From: Amoebophrya sp. A120 | Lineage: Eukaryota; Sar; Dinophyceae; Syndiniales; Amoebophryaceae | Reading direction: 5' to 3' | DNA: 64,000 nt | NCBI GenBank assembly: GCA_905178155.1 | Contig: CAJINV010000008.1 | Coordinates: 2,046,001 to 2,110,000, forward strand | The notes under the pieces: generated by a model | What the model was told of the DNA's origin: nothing | What the model saw: the letters and a program-made list of their open reading frames with translations, nothing else | The model's database searches: none | Made by a program: the position numbers and the translations under genes | Part shown: positions 32,989 to 43,754 of the stretch, in pieces | How the letters are laid out: each line of letters begins with the position of its first letter | Numbering within the stretch: the first letter of the stretch is position 1

Positions 32989-34178
32989 GGAGCCAGATCT
33001 CTATGTGTCGGTTTTATGTGCACGTCATGTGAAAAATAAACCGAAGAAAAATATCAGGCAAAAAGTTGGTTTCCAGATGGCCAAGGTGCTTGCTTTATTC
33101 CTGTGAACTCAGAAGTTCAAGATGTATATAGAATCTAGTTGCTTAGTTGTACTTCGGTCTTGTTTAACGAATGAACACTCAATATTAGGAAGAAGAATGC
33201 CAACACTCAACCAATTTGAATAGCTTTCCGAACATCTTCATCTTTATGGATTTTTTACAATTGCATCAGCTAGGTCGTTGTACCTCACCAGATCTTGTTT
33301 CAGAATAGCCGCTTGTGCAACGCCGGCTTAAGTAGGTTATTGAAGCTGGGAGACGAAGCGCTGTCAGCCACTGTAGGATGGCACTATTTTTGTTAATCCC
33401 TTGTTGACATTTATTTTTATTTCGCAATTTATTGGACTTTCGATTTTTCACTGCATCATTCCACTCTGTATATTACAGCGATGCTGCTTGTCGCTTTTTG
33501 CTTTGTATTTACCACAAAACCTAACGATGTATACCACAGTCTCCAGCAATAGGGCAGGTCATTGGAGGTGGAGAGCTCATCAGGGCCAAAGCTGGGAAAA
33601 CCCCAGTGAAGGCGTGCGCACACTGTGTCTCCACATGCTACTTGTACTACAGGCCACAGCTCATCAATTTGGAGGACCGTTGCCAGGGACTACATGACAC
33701 CGTGCTCCTGCTACGAAATAGACAACGGGACAACAATTGTATAAACAGATTGCGCTAGTACTACCAGTGTGAAAAAAGCTGCGAGCTGCGTGCTTTCTCG
33801 TACACAACGTGCTGTGCTAGAAAGGGTAAGAAGTTTAGGTTGTTCTGGTTCCAGGGCTAGGACGAGGGTAAGAAGTTTATTTCCCGCCGGAGATGTTGAG
33901 GAGAGATAAAAAGCTAGATTTGATCGTGAGGCTTCGGTTTTTCTCAGTACACATTTTTTGCTGCTCTTTTTTTGCCTCCGCATTGGACGAGATGCTACTC
34001 ACTTCAAACTTGAATCTCATACTGATTATATCACTCCCGGAATATTAATTGCAATCTCTATGACATCATGTGACCGCCACTTTGTTTTTTGCAGCTCAAG
34101 ACGTTTCGTAGGCGATCGCGATTTGTTCTCTGGCGATCACGTGTTGTATCGGGTACAAATTTCTCCACTGCAACCAAG
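32989..34178. other. Intergenic region with a possible cryptic exon
   Basis: About 1.2 kb. At 33549-33755 a + frame without a start codon reads IGQVIGGGELIRAKAGK and later CAHCVSTCYLYY, which looks coding-like, but I could not connect it to a gene. Otherwise A/T-rich spacer. Confidence 0.3.
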
Positions 34179-34939
34179 ATGGCCGAGCAGCAACAGTTTG
34201 AGCAGGAGCCGGTCTACGAGGAGCAGCCGCGTACTACATGTTTCATGCTGATGAAATGGGGGTTGGAATATGCATATGGATTTGTTTGATGAGAGCCAAT
34301 GTTTGTCTACGTCATTCCTTTCGCAATAAAAAAATTCTTATTCGCAATAAAGACGTCATAGATGAAATTTTCACAAAAACAGCTGCTCAACAAATGGGTT
34401 TCGGATTGCAGATGCCCCAGATCGGATTCCAGCCGCTTTTCCAGTCCCAGTTCACAGCCCAACAAGAGTATTTGATTTGTCCTAACTTCAACCTATTTCA
34501 ATTTCTACCTCTTGATTGACAACGTGAACTTTGCAGCATAGCAATTTGACGTCGATATTAAACATGATATGATTTGTCATCCCTGTCCATCTGCCATAGA
34601 TGACAAGCATGATAAAAATATACGACCCAGGGTTCCGCAGCTCGGGTCATTTGCGATGCAGCAGCCAATGAACTTCGCCTTCTATGCGGAGCCCGCGGCC
34701 AGTACGCTTTTTTTCCACACATGCTTCATTTGCAGTTGTACTTCATTGTCACACACTTAGGTTAGTACTCACGCTTTAAGGTTGATAAGTAGTACGAAAC
34801 GTGCGTCAAAAGCACTTTGTTCCATCCATGACGGAAAAAACTACATGCAGCCCCAAGCAGTGACGTGGTGGGTTCCCCCTTTTACTCGGGCATCGGCAAA
34901 AAGAAGGAAAGTTCTAAGTGGTGCCTGTGCTTCAAGTAA
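34179..34939 (+). CDS. Small FGLQMPxIGFQ-motif protein, paralogue 2
   Basis: 98 residues from four exons, 34179-34230, 34383-34467, 34631-34701 and 34851-34939, all GT-AG, summing to whole codons. Starts in the context AAGATGGCC. Acidic/Gln-rich N-terminus (MAEQQQFEQEPVYEEQP), core FGLQMPQIGFQPLF, then LGSFAMQQPMNFAFY, and a basic cysteine-pair tail (KKKESSKWCLCFK). Shares core and tail with the gene at 28618-29473 but is shorter. The conserved ends suggest a structural or membrane-tethered protein; function unknown. Confidence 0.7.
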
Positions 34940-35774
34940 TTTAGAGGAATCGCCGTAGAGCGGGTGCGGATATGGTGCGGCAAAGAAGATGTTCCAATCC
35001 TTGCATTCGTTGTGGAGAAGGAGAAGCGCTTCACTGAGTTTCAAGTCATTTTTTGGGGATTAGAAGCCTCAGGGAATAAATAGCAGTCAAGATGAAAGGC
35101 GCAGCGCCCACATTTTCACGGCAAAGTTGTTGAAGCCTAGAAAGAACAAGGGCTTCTGACTGAAGAGTACCATCCTGCCGTAGTATCAAGATAGTCTGTC
35201 AAATAGAATTTTGGCGAAGATTTACATAGCAAGAACTGTTGATGAGGTACCAGCTCGTTGAGGTCTCTGCGCATCGTCGAGATCGAAATTTCGATCGAAA
35301 TATCGTCTTGATGCTTTCATGTTCTGCTAAGTGATATAATTTTGCTGGCCTACAATTCTAAGCCAGAAAATTAGGGCAGAAGATCAACACCGCGCATGAA
35401 AATTTGTTCTGATCGCGACGAAGTGAAGATCAAGCAATGAAAGAAGCTGTTAAATCGATGCTCATCAAACTACAGTGAAGCTGCAGACTCATAGCAAATT
35501 GCCGCGATCAACAGTCCAAGGTTCGCTACAACTCCAAAATACGTTTTCTTTTCTTCGAGGTTTGTCTATCACCGCTTTTCTCGACCGCCTTTTCTCTGTA
35601 CCAAAAAGCAGCGACCAAACAGGTGATTATTTCTTTTTTCCGTTTTGTTTTCTTTTTTAGAAAGTTTCTTTATTTCGATACGAACGCGAAAAGTAAAAGT
35701 ATGTGTCTGACGGTGACGGAAAAAGCAGGGCATCACTTCACCAAACGGGTCTTCTAACGCCTACGAATCTTACA
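34940..35774. other. Intergenic region and possible 5' exon of the Myb gene
   Basis: About 830 bp, A/T-rich. The Myb-protein frame is open upstream of its first ATG to at least 35703, so a short 5' exon may exist here. No RNA genes or repeats seen. Confidence 0.35.
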
Positions 35775-38700
35775 ATGAGCAAGAATGGAACCGGTGTTGG
35801 AAAAAATCCGAGCGCGAAGGGCAAGAGCATCGCTCGGCGGAGCTCTTCTTCAAAGAAAGCGCCTAGGAGCGCCGCAGCCACGTCTGGCGCCGGTGTCCTC
35901 TCGCAGGCGAAGAAGCAAAATGCCATCTCGGGAACTGGGTCGAGAAATAAACCAGGAGCGTCCAGTTGTACCAGTAGCAGTGAAGGTACTACGATTTTTG
36001 GAAATAGAAAGACACAGCAGGAGCAGGTCAACAAGAGGCACAGTACTACGAGCGCTGGGGGTGGCACCAAACTCGTCAAGAAACAGCTGGTGAGCGAGAA
36101 GAAGAGGAAAAATTTCCATCGTAGACTCTCCGCGCCGGCGCCGCCATTCGGAAAGACGAGGAAGCCCGCAGCAAAAAAACTGGCATCGGCCACGAAGTCT
36201 TCAGCTGGGAAGAGTGTGAACGACAAAAAAGCGCCGAGGGGAAAGCTTCAGTATGTGCCGGGGGCCTACCCCTACGCGGATTATGGGCGGTTTCTGAAGA
36301 AAACGCATCCGGATCTGAAAGCCTACGGGAAGGAAGTGCGAGAAAAGGTGTGGAGAGAGGTAGAACGCGACATGTACAGCACCGGAGCTGCATCAAGCAG
36401 GAGGGGCGCGACGAGCAGTTCCGTTTTGGCGCTCGAGGATGGCGGTAGCCGCACCGCTGGCGTTAATCGCAGCCTGGCGACTGATGTGCTGGAGCCAGCG
36501 GCAGGGACGGGATCGTCGTCGTTTTCAGCGCCAGCGCCTCCAGCAGTTGGTTCTAGTACAACCGCCTACGACGATCATGAGCTTGAAAGTGCGAATTTCA
36601 GCTATCCAGAGATACTCAATAATGGAGCCAAAATCATGAAGCAGGACGGCGCGAGCGGCGACGGTCTTTGCCCTCATCTTTCAGGGACGACGACACGACC
36701 AGACGAGCCGACGAGTGCGGACAAGGAAGGCATGCTGCGAGAAGCGGACGAAATGCTCATCTCTGCGGTCTTGACGCACTTGTCGTGCAAGACGCTGGAC
36801 CGAAACTGGACCGTCGACGAAGAAATCGTGGGCTTTCAAGAACGCCTCAAGAACCGACGAGAGCTGAAGTTGCCTAAAGATGAGGACCACGCAGGACTTT
36901 TTTCACAACAGCATGCGGCCGAGCCGGAAGAACAGCGAAACTTGTACACGAAGCCACACACTGGCTTCTTTGGCTGCAGCGACGAGGAGGCAATGAAAAA
37001 AGGCAAAAGTTATCTACCGCGTAATAAAGTGACGTGTCTGTCAAGCGCTAAACCACTAGACTTTGGTCAGTGGCAGAAGACGTACCAGCGATTTTGCCGG
37101 ACACCGTGGCAATACGACAACTTGATCTCCGACGTGGACAATTTTCACCAATTTTTGGAGGAATTGCAGGTGAATAGCAAGTCCTGTTTCACACCAAAGA
37201 CCGCTGCCGACATGGAAAAGTTGCTGCGAAGCTGCTACGTCGGCTGTCAGCAGAATTTGGATCACGTGATCGCGAGAAACTTTCTCAATCAGGCGGAGAA
37301 GAATAATATCTGCAGAAGTTCCGCCGCCCTGGGTGGTCAGACGAGCAAAATTTGCCGAACAGAATCTGAAGAGATGTTGATCAAAAACAGTGGCGGCACT
37401 GCTGGCGGTACTAGTTCCTTCTCCTCCTCCTCAACCTCGAGTGCAGGAGTCACGAAGACTCCCCGCATTCCTCCGCTACTCCCTGACTACGACAGAAAGG
37501 AAAATGTCTTTGGTCCGAGCGCCATTGACTGGCAGCATGTCGCGGACATGGTGAACCACATGTCGGGTGCAGAAGGCGAACACCCTTCCAGCGGTGCTGT
37601 TGTGGACGAGGAGATGAGGAGTAGGTCGACTTTCGAATGCGAGGACAAGCATAGCGCTGTTGATATAATTGAAGGCAACACGATTTCTTTTACAAATACA
37701 ACTACCCCCCGACATCAAGCCCCCGAAGGGTCGTGTGGAAGTGCGTCGTCTAGTACTTGGATTACAATTTTCACGAAACGGCGGCGCCGCATTCCTCTGC
37801 ATTCTTCCGGTCGTACAGCTGCGGACGAAAACGAGAAGAGCCAGCATGGAAACAAAGAGTCAAGGAAAGCAAAGGGTCAGTCAAAGAACCAGCAGGCCTC
37901 CTCCTGCTACGACTCCTGGAGCAGCGAGGAGTTTGACTTCGAAGATCTACTAGAGCAACCAACAGCGGCAGCACATTCAAATAAAGAGGGCCTAGACTAC
38001 AACTTTATGCAGGAGTCAACGGCCGAGGACGAGGACCAGGAAGAGTGTGCGGACGTGGACTTTTTTCCACCACGCATGGTAACGCCCCAGGAATGCCGCG
38101 CGCGGTGGGACACGGTTCTGGAATTTTCGCTTGCAGGAAGCGTGGAGCGAAGCCGCGAGGTGGAACACGCGGACGAACTTGGCGGAGCTAGTCGTGCTTC
38201 CAGTCGGAAAAATAGCTACTCTTATCTTGCGGAGGTCGAACCGGGGGGAGAGACGACGTCTACGTTTTCCACTCGCGGCTCTTGGCTGGCATTCACACCA
38301 AAGGAGGACGCGCTGCTCATAAAGCTCTGCCTACAACGGGCGGATGATCTTTTGAAAAAGGAGCTAGTTGCGCTGGATCATGCCAATGCCGCCGTCGCCG
38401 GGGAGCAGACGGAAGTGGACTCATTACAACTACCCAATACGTTCTCAACCCGACAGCAGCTGCCCAATAATTATACCAGCTCAGCAAGCTCCTCAACCAG
38501 GACACCACCATCCCATCCTCCAGATAGGCGCCTCACAAGTGATCACCGCGACGAGGATCTATTACGTACCTTGGTGAAGACCATTCGAGCCTTCGAGCCG
38601 GAAAGCTGGATTGCTGTGATGTTTTCCTTCCATGAAAAGTTAGAGCAGCGGAACAGGAAGAAACACAAGAAACTGTATAGGGATCTAGCGAAGAAGTTGA

Positions 38701-40889
38701 AAAAGTTAAAAATGCTAAACAGCAATGGCATAACCCTCGGAGCCCAATCAATGACAGTGCCGAGAAAGAACAATAAGTCAGGTCCTGTCGTTGGCGGAGT
38801 GAAGAAGACGACGAAGAGTTGTACGACGAAAAATAAGAAAAATGTGAAGAAGGAGGTGCAGAAGCAGAAGCATAGACTAAGCACTACTACGACTAGCCAA
38901 GAAGCAGTGCGACCCGAAAGCAGAAGACCGCCACCGGCTCTACTCGAGCGAAAGGTGCAGCAACTCATGGCAGAGTTTGAGGAGCAAGTTACCCCCTTGC
39001 TGGAATTCCGGCAGCGACCGTGGGTGGTACTGCATGACCGGGTGGCGTTTTTACTGGCCAATGCGGATCGTGGTGGACACCTTCATTTCCCTGCGGACGC
39101 CGGCACGGCTGCGAAACTAGCGCCGGCACGCGTTCTTCTACCAGTCGAATCCTCCGCGGGAAATGCCATAAACATCGACGGGAAGATGAACAAGGATTCA
39201 TCCGCCAAGCAGCAGGCGTCTGATTCACCGCTGCTCAAATCAAGATTCGCAGCGAGCTCAAAAAGCAGCGCAGCGACGGACGATGAAGTAAACGGGATAT
39301 TACTAGAGCCCCCGACGGGGAACAAACAGAAGCAACACCAAGGAAAAATTCTCCGTCCGGAGGATGATGATTTATGGTTGCCGTCGGAAAAGAACAAGAT
39401 GGATTCGGCTTCTCGGGCGCAGCAGCCCGCTTTTGACAAAGGGATAGAAGTTGCGTGGCAAGAAGGTGGAACAAGTAGTACAAGTGTCAACTACGCTCCT
39501 TCATCCGGACCGCATGTACAACTTGTTGGCAGAACAAAGAACGAACTGTTTCTTGAACGCCTCTACCGCCACGCAGAGGAGACCGTGCACGAGGTGTACC
39601 GGTCGCAGAAGGCCTGCGCCAACACGGAGCGGCAGCCCAGCTTCAAGCAGATTACCAACATGATGTACAAGCTGCACGAGGATTTCTTCCTGACCAGCAC
39701 CCTGCTCCGGCTTAACAACCGCATCCTTCTACGCGACCGGATACGCAGCCTACTCGACGGGACTACTAGCACGGGAGCTTCACCCGGACCGGCGGAGGAG
39801 AGCTGCGACGTCGTAGTCGCACAGGACAAGAGTCGTGAGCGGGAGGAAGGGCTGGAAATGGTTCTGGATGAAGAGGACGATCTTCTGAACGAAAAGGTCC
39901 TCGTCGCGGGGGCATCTTCACTGTTGTCCTCGTCTACCTCCGCGATTCAGAACAATGTCAAATCTACGACAGCAGGAGCGGTAGAACTACGAGCCAACAC
40001 AACAGGTGCCGGAGCAACACTACTAGTACCACCGCGGTCCACCTCTCGATCATCGTTGCAGAAAAAGTACTCATCTAAAAAGAAAAAGAAGGCGAAGCGG
40101 CCCGTCCGCTGGACGGCGGCGGAGCGGCTGCAGTTGGAGACACTCTGCAACACGGAAGTCTACGTGCACAAGAATGCCACTAAGACGCCGATGTGGGCGG
40201 AAATCGCCCGGGAAATCGGAAACGGAAAAACGGGCACCAACTGCCGCGACCACTACCGCGCTGTCACCATGTTTGCGGCGACCTCAGGATTTGCTGATGG
40301 CGAGGATAATAAAGGAAAGAAGCCCTGGACCGCCTCAGAGGACAAAAAGATTATCGAGTTCGGTAGCACGCCCGCATTGTCCACCGCGACTTCTTGGGAA
40401 GCATTGGGCAGAGAGTTGAACAGAAAGAGCGCGCTGCTGCGCTACCGATGGAAAGTGTTGGCTGCCGGTAAAGGAAATAAACCGAAAAAGGCAATAAAGA
40501 GGAACAGCGAAGTGAAGAAAAGTAAAGTGGTGGTGGCGAAATCAAAAAAGAAAAAGGTCCAGCCGGGGGACACCAGCGAGAAAAAAACTGTTGTTCAACT
40601 ACACAAGCGGGACGTCGAAAATGCTGACAAGAAAGACGAGAAGAAGCTTCTCGCGCCGGCCGAGAATGAATCAACATCACATGATGCGGCGAGTGCGGTC
40701 CACCCGATGAAGCGCGCGCGCGGCCGACCGATGAAAGTCGTCTCGGTGATCAAGCGCACTGCGAAGGGGCGCCCGCCTGGGTCAAAGAACAAGAAACCCG
40801 CGGTGTCGCACCTGAACAAAGGCAAGAACCCACCGGGGAGGCCGAAGGGGGCAAAGGACAAGAAAGCGCGAAAGCCAAGGGGAACGTAA
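35775..40889 (+). CDS. Large Myb/SANT and AT-hook nuclear protein
   Basis: Intronless, about 1704 residues from ATG 35775 (ACAATGAGC); the frame is open to 35703 without another ATG. Probable DNA-binding chromatin or transcription factor. An N-terminal Ser/Lys/Ala-rich region precedes an HMG-like helix (YADYGRFLKKTHPDLKAYGK, near residue 170-190). A Myb-like helix TPQECRARWD and a further Myb-like helix AFTPKEDALLIKL lie near residues 770-840. Two clearer SANT/Myb repeats are VRWTAAERLQLETLC with NCRDHYRAV, and KPWTASEDKKIIEFG with LLRYRWKVL (residues ~1440-1560). The C-terminus has three AT-hook cores: ARGRPMK, KGRPPGSKNKK and PGRPKGAKDKK. Long acidic, Ser-rich and Lys-rich linkers separate these. 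The nuclear location follows from the motifs; targets are unknown. Confidence 0.85.
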   Translation: MSKNGTGVGKNPSAKGKSIARRSSSSKKAPRSAAATSGAGVLSQAKKQNAISGTGSRNKPGASSCTSSSEGTTIFGNRKTQQEQVNKRHSTTSAGGGTKLVKKQLVSEKKRKNFHRRLSAPAPPFGKTRKPAAKKLASATKSSAGKSVNDKKAPRGKLQYVPGAYPYADYGRFLKKTHPDLKAYGKEVREKVWREVERDMYSTGAASSRRGATSSSVLALEDGGSRTAGVNRSLATDVLEPAAGTGSSSFSAPAPPAVGSSTTAYDDHELESANFSYPEILNNGAKIMKQDGASGDGLCPHLSGTTTRPDEPTSADKEGMLREADEMLISAVLTHLSCKTLDRNWTVDEEIVGFQERLKNRRELKLPKDEDHAGLFSQQHAAEPEEQRNLYTKPHTGFFGCSDEEAMKKGKSYLPRNKVTCLSSAKPLDFGQWQKTYQRFCRTPWQYDNLISDVDNFHQFLEELQVNSKSCFTPKTAADMEKLLRSCYVGCQQNLDHVIARNFLNQAEKNNICRSSAALGGQTSKICRTESEEMLIKNSGGTAGGTSSFSSSSTSSAGVTKTPRIPPLLPDYDRKENVFGPSAIDWQHVADMVNHMSGAEGEHPSSGAVVDEEMRSRSTFECEDKHSAVDIIEGNTISFTNTTTPRHQAPEGSCGSASSSTWITIFTKRRRRIPLHSSGRTAADENEKSQHGNKESRKAKGQSKNQQASSCYDSWSSEEFDFEDLLEQPTAAAHSNKEGLDYNFMQESTAEDEDQEECADVDFFPPRMVTPQECRARWDTVLEFSLAGSVERSREVEHADELGGASRASSRKNSYSYLAEVEPGGETTSTFSTRGSWLAFTPKEDALLIKLCLQRADDLLKKELVALDHANAAVAGEQTEVDSLQLPNTFSTRQQLPNNYTSSASSSTRTPPSHPPDRRLTSDHRDEDLLRTLVKTIRAFEPESWIAVMFSFHEKLEQRNRKKHKKLYRDLAKKLKKLKMLNSNGITLGAQSMTVPRKNNKSGPVVGGVKKTTKSCTTKNKKNVKKEVQKQKHRLSTTTTSQEAVRPESRRPPPALLERKVQQLMAEFEEQVTPLLEFRQRPWVVLHDRVAFLLANADRGGHLHFPADAGTAAKLAPARVLLPVESSAGNAINIDGKMNKDSSAKQQASDSPLLKSRFAASSKSSAATDDEVNGILLEPPTGNKQKQHQGKILRPEDDDLWLPSEKNKMDSASRAQQPAFDKGIEVAWQEGGTSSTSVNYAPSSGPHVQLVGRTKNELFLERLYRHAEETVHEVYRSQKACANTERQPSFKQITNMMYKLHEDFFLTSTLLRLNNRILLRDRIRSLLDGTTSTGASPGPAEESCDVVVAQDKSREREEGLEMVLDEEDDLLNEKVLVAGASSLLSSSTSAIQNNVKSTTAGAVELRANTTGAGATLLVPPRSTSRSSLQKKYSSKKKKKAKRPVRWTAAERLQLETLCNTEVYVHKNATKTPMWAEIAREIGNGKTGTNCRDHYRAVTMFAATSGFADGEDNKGKKPWTASEDKKIIEFGSTPALSTATSWEALGRELNRKSALLRYRWKVLAAGKGNKPKKAIKRNSEVKKSKVVVAKSKKKKVQPGDTSEKKTVVQLHKRDVENADKKDEKKLLAPAENESTSHDAASAVHPMKRARGRPMKVVSVIKRTAKGRPPGSKNKKPAVSHLNKGKNPPGRPKGAKDKKARKPRGT

Positions 40890-41783
40890 GTGGAGCTGGG
40901 AAAGGGGACGGCGCCTTGGAGCAGTGCGAAAAAAATACATCCTCAAAAAAAAGCCATAGAAAGGTTCTGATCGGAAAGTTTCTCTCGGAATAGTGCAGCG
41001 AGCATGGACAACAGAGCAATAGCATGTACAACGAGAAATTATGCAGCTTCTTGTTTCATCTACCAAGACATGGCTGAAGTTCATGAGCGTGCTTCCAAGA
41101 AAGTGAGACTCAGCGGCAGTTGCACTAAGTGCTCTTTCTCAACACTGCCTCTATCATCTCTACAGCGACACTCATGACTTGATGACAGGAGTTTCTGGCG
41201 ACTTTAAAAGACCTGCGCAATTGAAGTCCCATAAGAGGATAAAGCAGCGTCAAACTGCTATAGCGACATCGAATAGTACCCATTGCTGAAGAGCACTGTG
41301 GAAGCTCGGGTAAGTACCTCTGAGCTGTGCGGCGAGCACTCCGTAGATGCCTCGAGCTCGAAATTGAGCGCATGTGTTCCAGAAAAGTTCACCCTGTTTC
41401 TTCTTTACAGAAAGTTGTATCCTACAGCCGCTTTGAGACCGTGTTTTCTCACGGACCTCCTTACCCAGGCCAAGTTTCCGTTTCGTCCCGCTGACCCACT
41501 GCGGTCGTCTTTTTTTTTGGCCATCTGACAAAGACGCACTGCCTTCCGTTGGGTGGTTTTGGATGCATACTAACTTGTGTCGCAAGGACGTCATTGATTA
41601 TCACTTATTGTCCGAATCCGTGTCTTCATTGACCGTGTGTGAAAACAAAATCACCTCGGTGCAACAAAACTACAGAGAAAGAATCATTTTAGCGAGGTAC
41701 AGTAAACGCGTGCGTGACAGTGTGCCTGCTGCATCTTTGAGTACTTAATCGTTAATTATCCCCCCAAAAAAAACCCGCCCAAG
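40890..41783. other. Intergenic region
   Basis: About 890 bp. Short open frames only, no recognisable motif. A run of C and A immediately precedes the V-ATPase start. Confidence 0.4.
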
Positions 41784-43754
41784 ATGGATGAGGCACAGAG
41801 CGTTCGCCAGATCCAGCAGATGGTCAACTTCATTTTGAATGAAGCCAAGGACAAGGCAGAATATCAACTGCAAAAATGTCTGGGTCTGGAAGAATGAAAC
41901 TTGTGGTGCTGAACTTGGATTCCAAAAAAATCTGTATTGCATGAGCAGCAAAGAGAACGTAATTTGTGCTACGCGGAGAGGGCATTTGTCATGCGGAATA
42001 GGCATCGAGAAGCCCTCAAAAAATCTGTGACGCTAGGGCATGCATCACCGACATCATGGCTCATGCAAAACGTGCATGACAAGTCTCAGAATCTTGCAGA
42101 CCCAGACATATTTGCAATCCATACAGAAGAGATCGATGCGAAAACGCTGGAAGAGTTCAACGTCGAAAAGCTGAAGTACGTGCAGGCACAGAAGGTAAGG
42201 AGTAGTTGTAACACTACAGGAGGAGGAAAACATGCTGCATTTGTAGATGTAGCTTAAGCTTTCTATAGGGGCTGTCACGCTGCATGGGCATTGGTTATGG
42301 TTTGCAATTCATTGCATATACGAATATGACATGCAGGATGTTGAGGAGACCTGGTTGTAGGTTCTTTGAATGCGTCTATGCGAAGTGCACATCTCTGTTC
42401 TTATCAGGACAAAATCCGAACGGAGCTGACGGAGAAAAAGAAGAAGCAGGAAACCGCAATGGCCATCGCCCGCAGTTCCGCCATCAACCGAGCGCGTATG
42501 CAGGCGGTCGAAGCCAGACAAAACGCTATGGTAGAAATTTTTCAACGGGCGCGTGCTGGGTTGTTGGCAGGCACTGTATGCAAATGCAGGAATAATATAT
42601 AAAAACGAAAATCGAATATGAATAAAAGATAAAGGAGTGTCAAAAGTGCAGTAAAAACACGAAAACCAAAACAGACTGCGCTGAAGACAGAGTGCGAGGC
42701 GAATTTGTCCGCCGTGACCAATTATGGATTGCAAAAGTGTCTGGGTCTGGAAGGAAGATCTGAACTTGTGATGCGCATTTTAGAACACAGAAAAATCTCT
42801 CATGCATAGGTAGCAAAAGCTGCCCACTTTCTGTCACCAAAATGGGGGATTTCTCGTGCGGGTTCAGCATTGCGGAAGCTTGTCGAAACCTGTGATGCTA
42901 GAGCTTCCATGCCAGACCTGCTGTGTCATGCAAAAACAGCATGACTCTTCCAGACCCAGACATTTTTACATTTGATACCAAGGACCGAGCCCGATACTCC
43001 GCTTTGTGCTCCGACCTGATTGTCCAGGGCTGCTTGAAGTTGATGGAGGACTCAGTACTATAATTACACTGGTGTGTCGTGATCCTGGTCTTGATGTTCT
43101 CCATGCGTCACAAAATCTTCTGGCTGCAAAGAAATGCGTCCTTGCATGCGAAAGTAGTTGACGCCACAGCACAATCTCGTACCGTGCGTAGAAGCAAGTG
43201 AAAGTTCCCATGCATTGCTTGCGTGTCAGATGTCAGTTCGAAAACGAAATGCAATTCCGAATTCGATCAGGTCACCGTGAAGTGCCGCAAGGAGGATGAA
43301 CAGTCCGTCAAGGCATCTTTGGATCAGGCCTCGCGAAAATACACGGATATTATCAAGAAAGAGACCGGCGTGCAGAAGACGGTATTGATTGTTCATACTT
43401 GTTACCGCGTGCTGAAGATTTTTTCCTCTTGTTGTGGTAATGCGCTTTTTATTATTGTTTCGTTTTTTCGCAGTGCAAGTCTTAGTTGGCCAACAGTGGA
43501 TGTATAGTTTGTTGTAAATCGCGGAAAGCAACCACTAGTACGCTCAGCGTGAAGTAGTGCTTTTCATACGAATCCATCAGGTCCGGCTTGACCTGTCTAA
43601 TGCCTGGTTGCCGGCCTCCTGCGGTGGCGGGGTGGTCCTGACCTGCCAGGGCAACACGATCAGCATCGATAACACCATGTTCACTCGGTTGGGCCTCGTC
43701 GTTGACAACGATCTCCCGAGTCTGCGCAAGATGCTCTTCCCGAAGAAGAAGTGA
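41784..43754 (+). CDS. VMA4: V-type proton ATPase subunit E
   Basis: Peripheral-stalk subunit of the vacuolar proton pump, linking the V1 head to the membrane sector. About 237 residues, close to the usual 225-230. Start AAGATGGATGAG at 41784. The N-terminal coiled part (MDEAQSVRQIQQMVNFI, EEFNVEKLKYVQAQK, SSAINRARMQAVEAR) and the C-terminal head (DLIVQGCLKLMED, VTVKCRKEDEQSV, LGLVVDNDLPSLRKMLFP) match the family order. Exons: 41784-41861, 42129-42194, 42408-42530, 42675-42722, 42983-43055, 43230-43381, 43581-43754. Two gaps are family A introners (A8, A9), three introns are GT-AG, and one (43056-43229) must be removed between short direct repeats without GT-AG. All joins keep frame. Confidence 0.95.
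41862..42123 (+). mobile_element. Introner-like element A8
   Basis: Left TATCAACTGCAAAAATGTCT then GGGTCTGGAAG; right CAGACCCAGACATATTTGC then AATCCATA. Perfect duplication CAGAA at 41857-41861 and 42124-42128. Splits V-ATPase E after residue 26 and is excised in phase 0. Confidence 0.93.
42723..42977 (+). mobile_element. Introner-like element A9
   Basis: Left TATGGATTGCAAAAGTGTCT then GGGTCTGGAAG; right CTTCCAGACCCAGACATTT then TTACATTTGATA. Duplication CCAAT/CCAAG (4/5). Excised in phase 0 in V-ATPase E. Confidence 0.9.

Noticed and set aside
35703-35774. Start of the Myb protein at 35703
   Set aside because: This would be a GTG start; in a eukaryotic gene the first in-frame ATG at 35775 in good context is preferred, unless a 5' exon exists.
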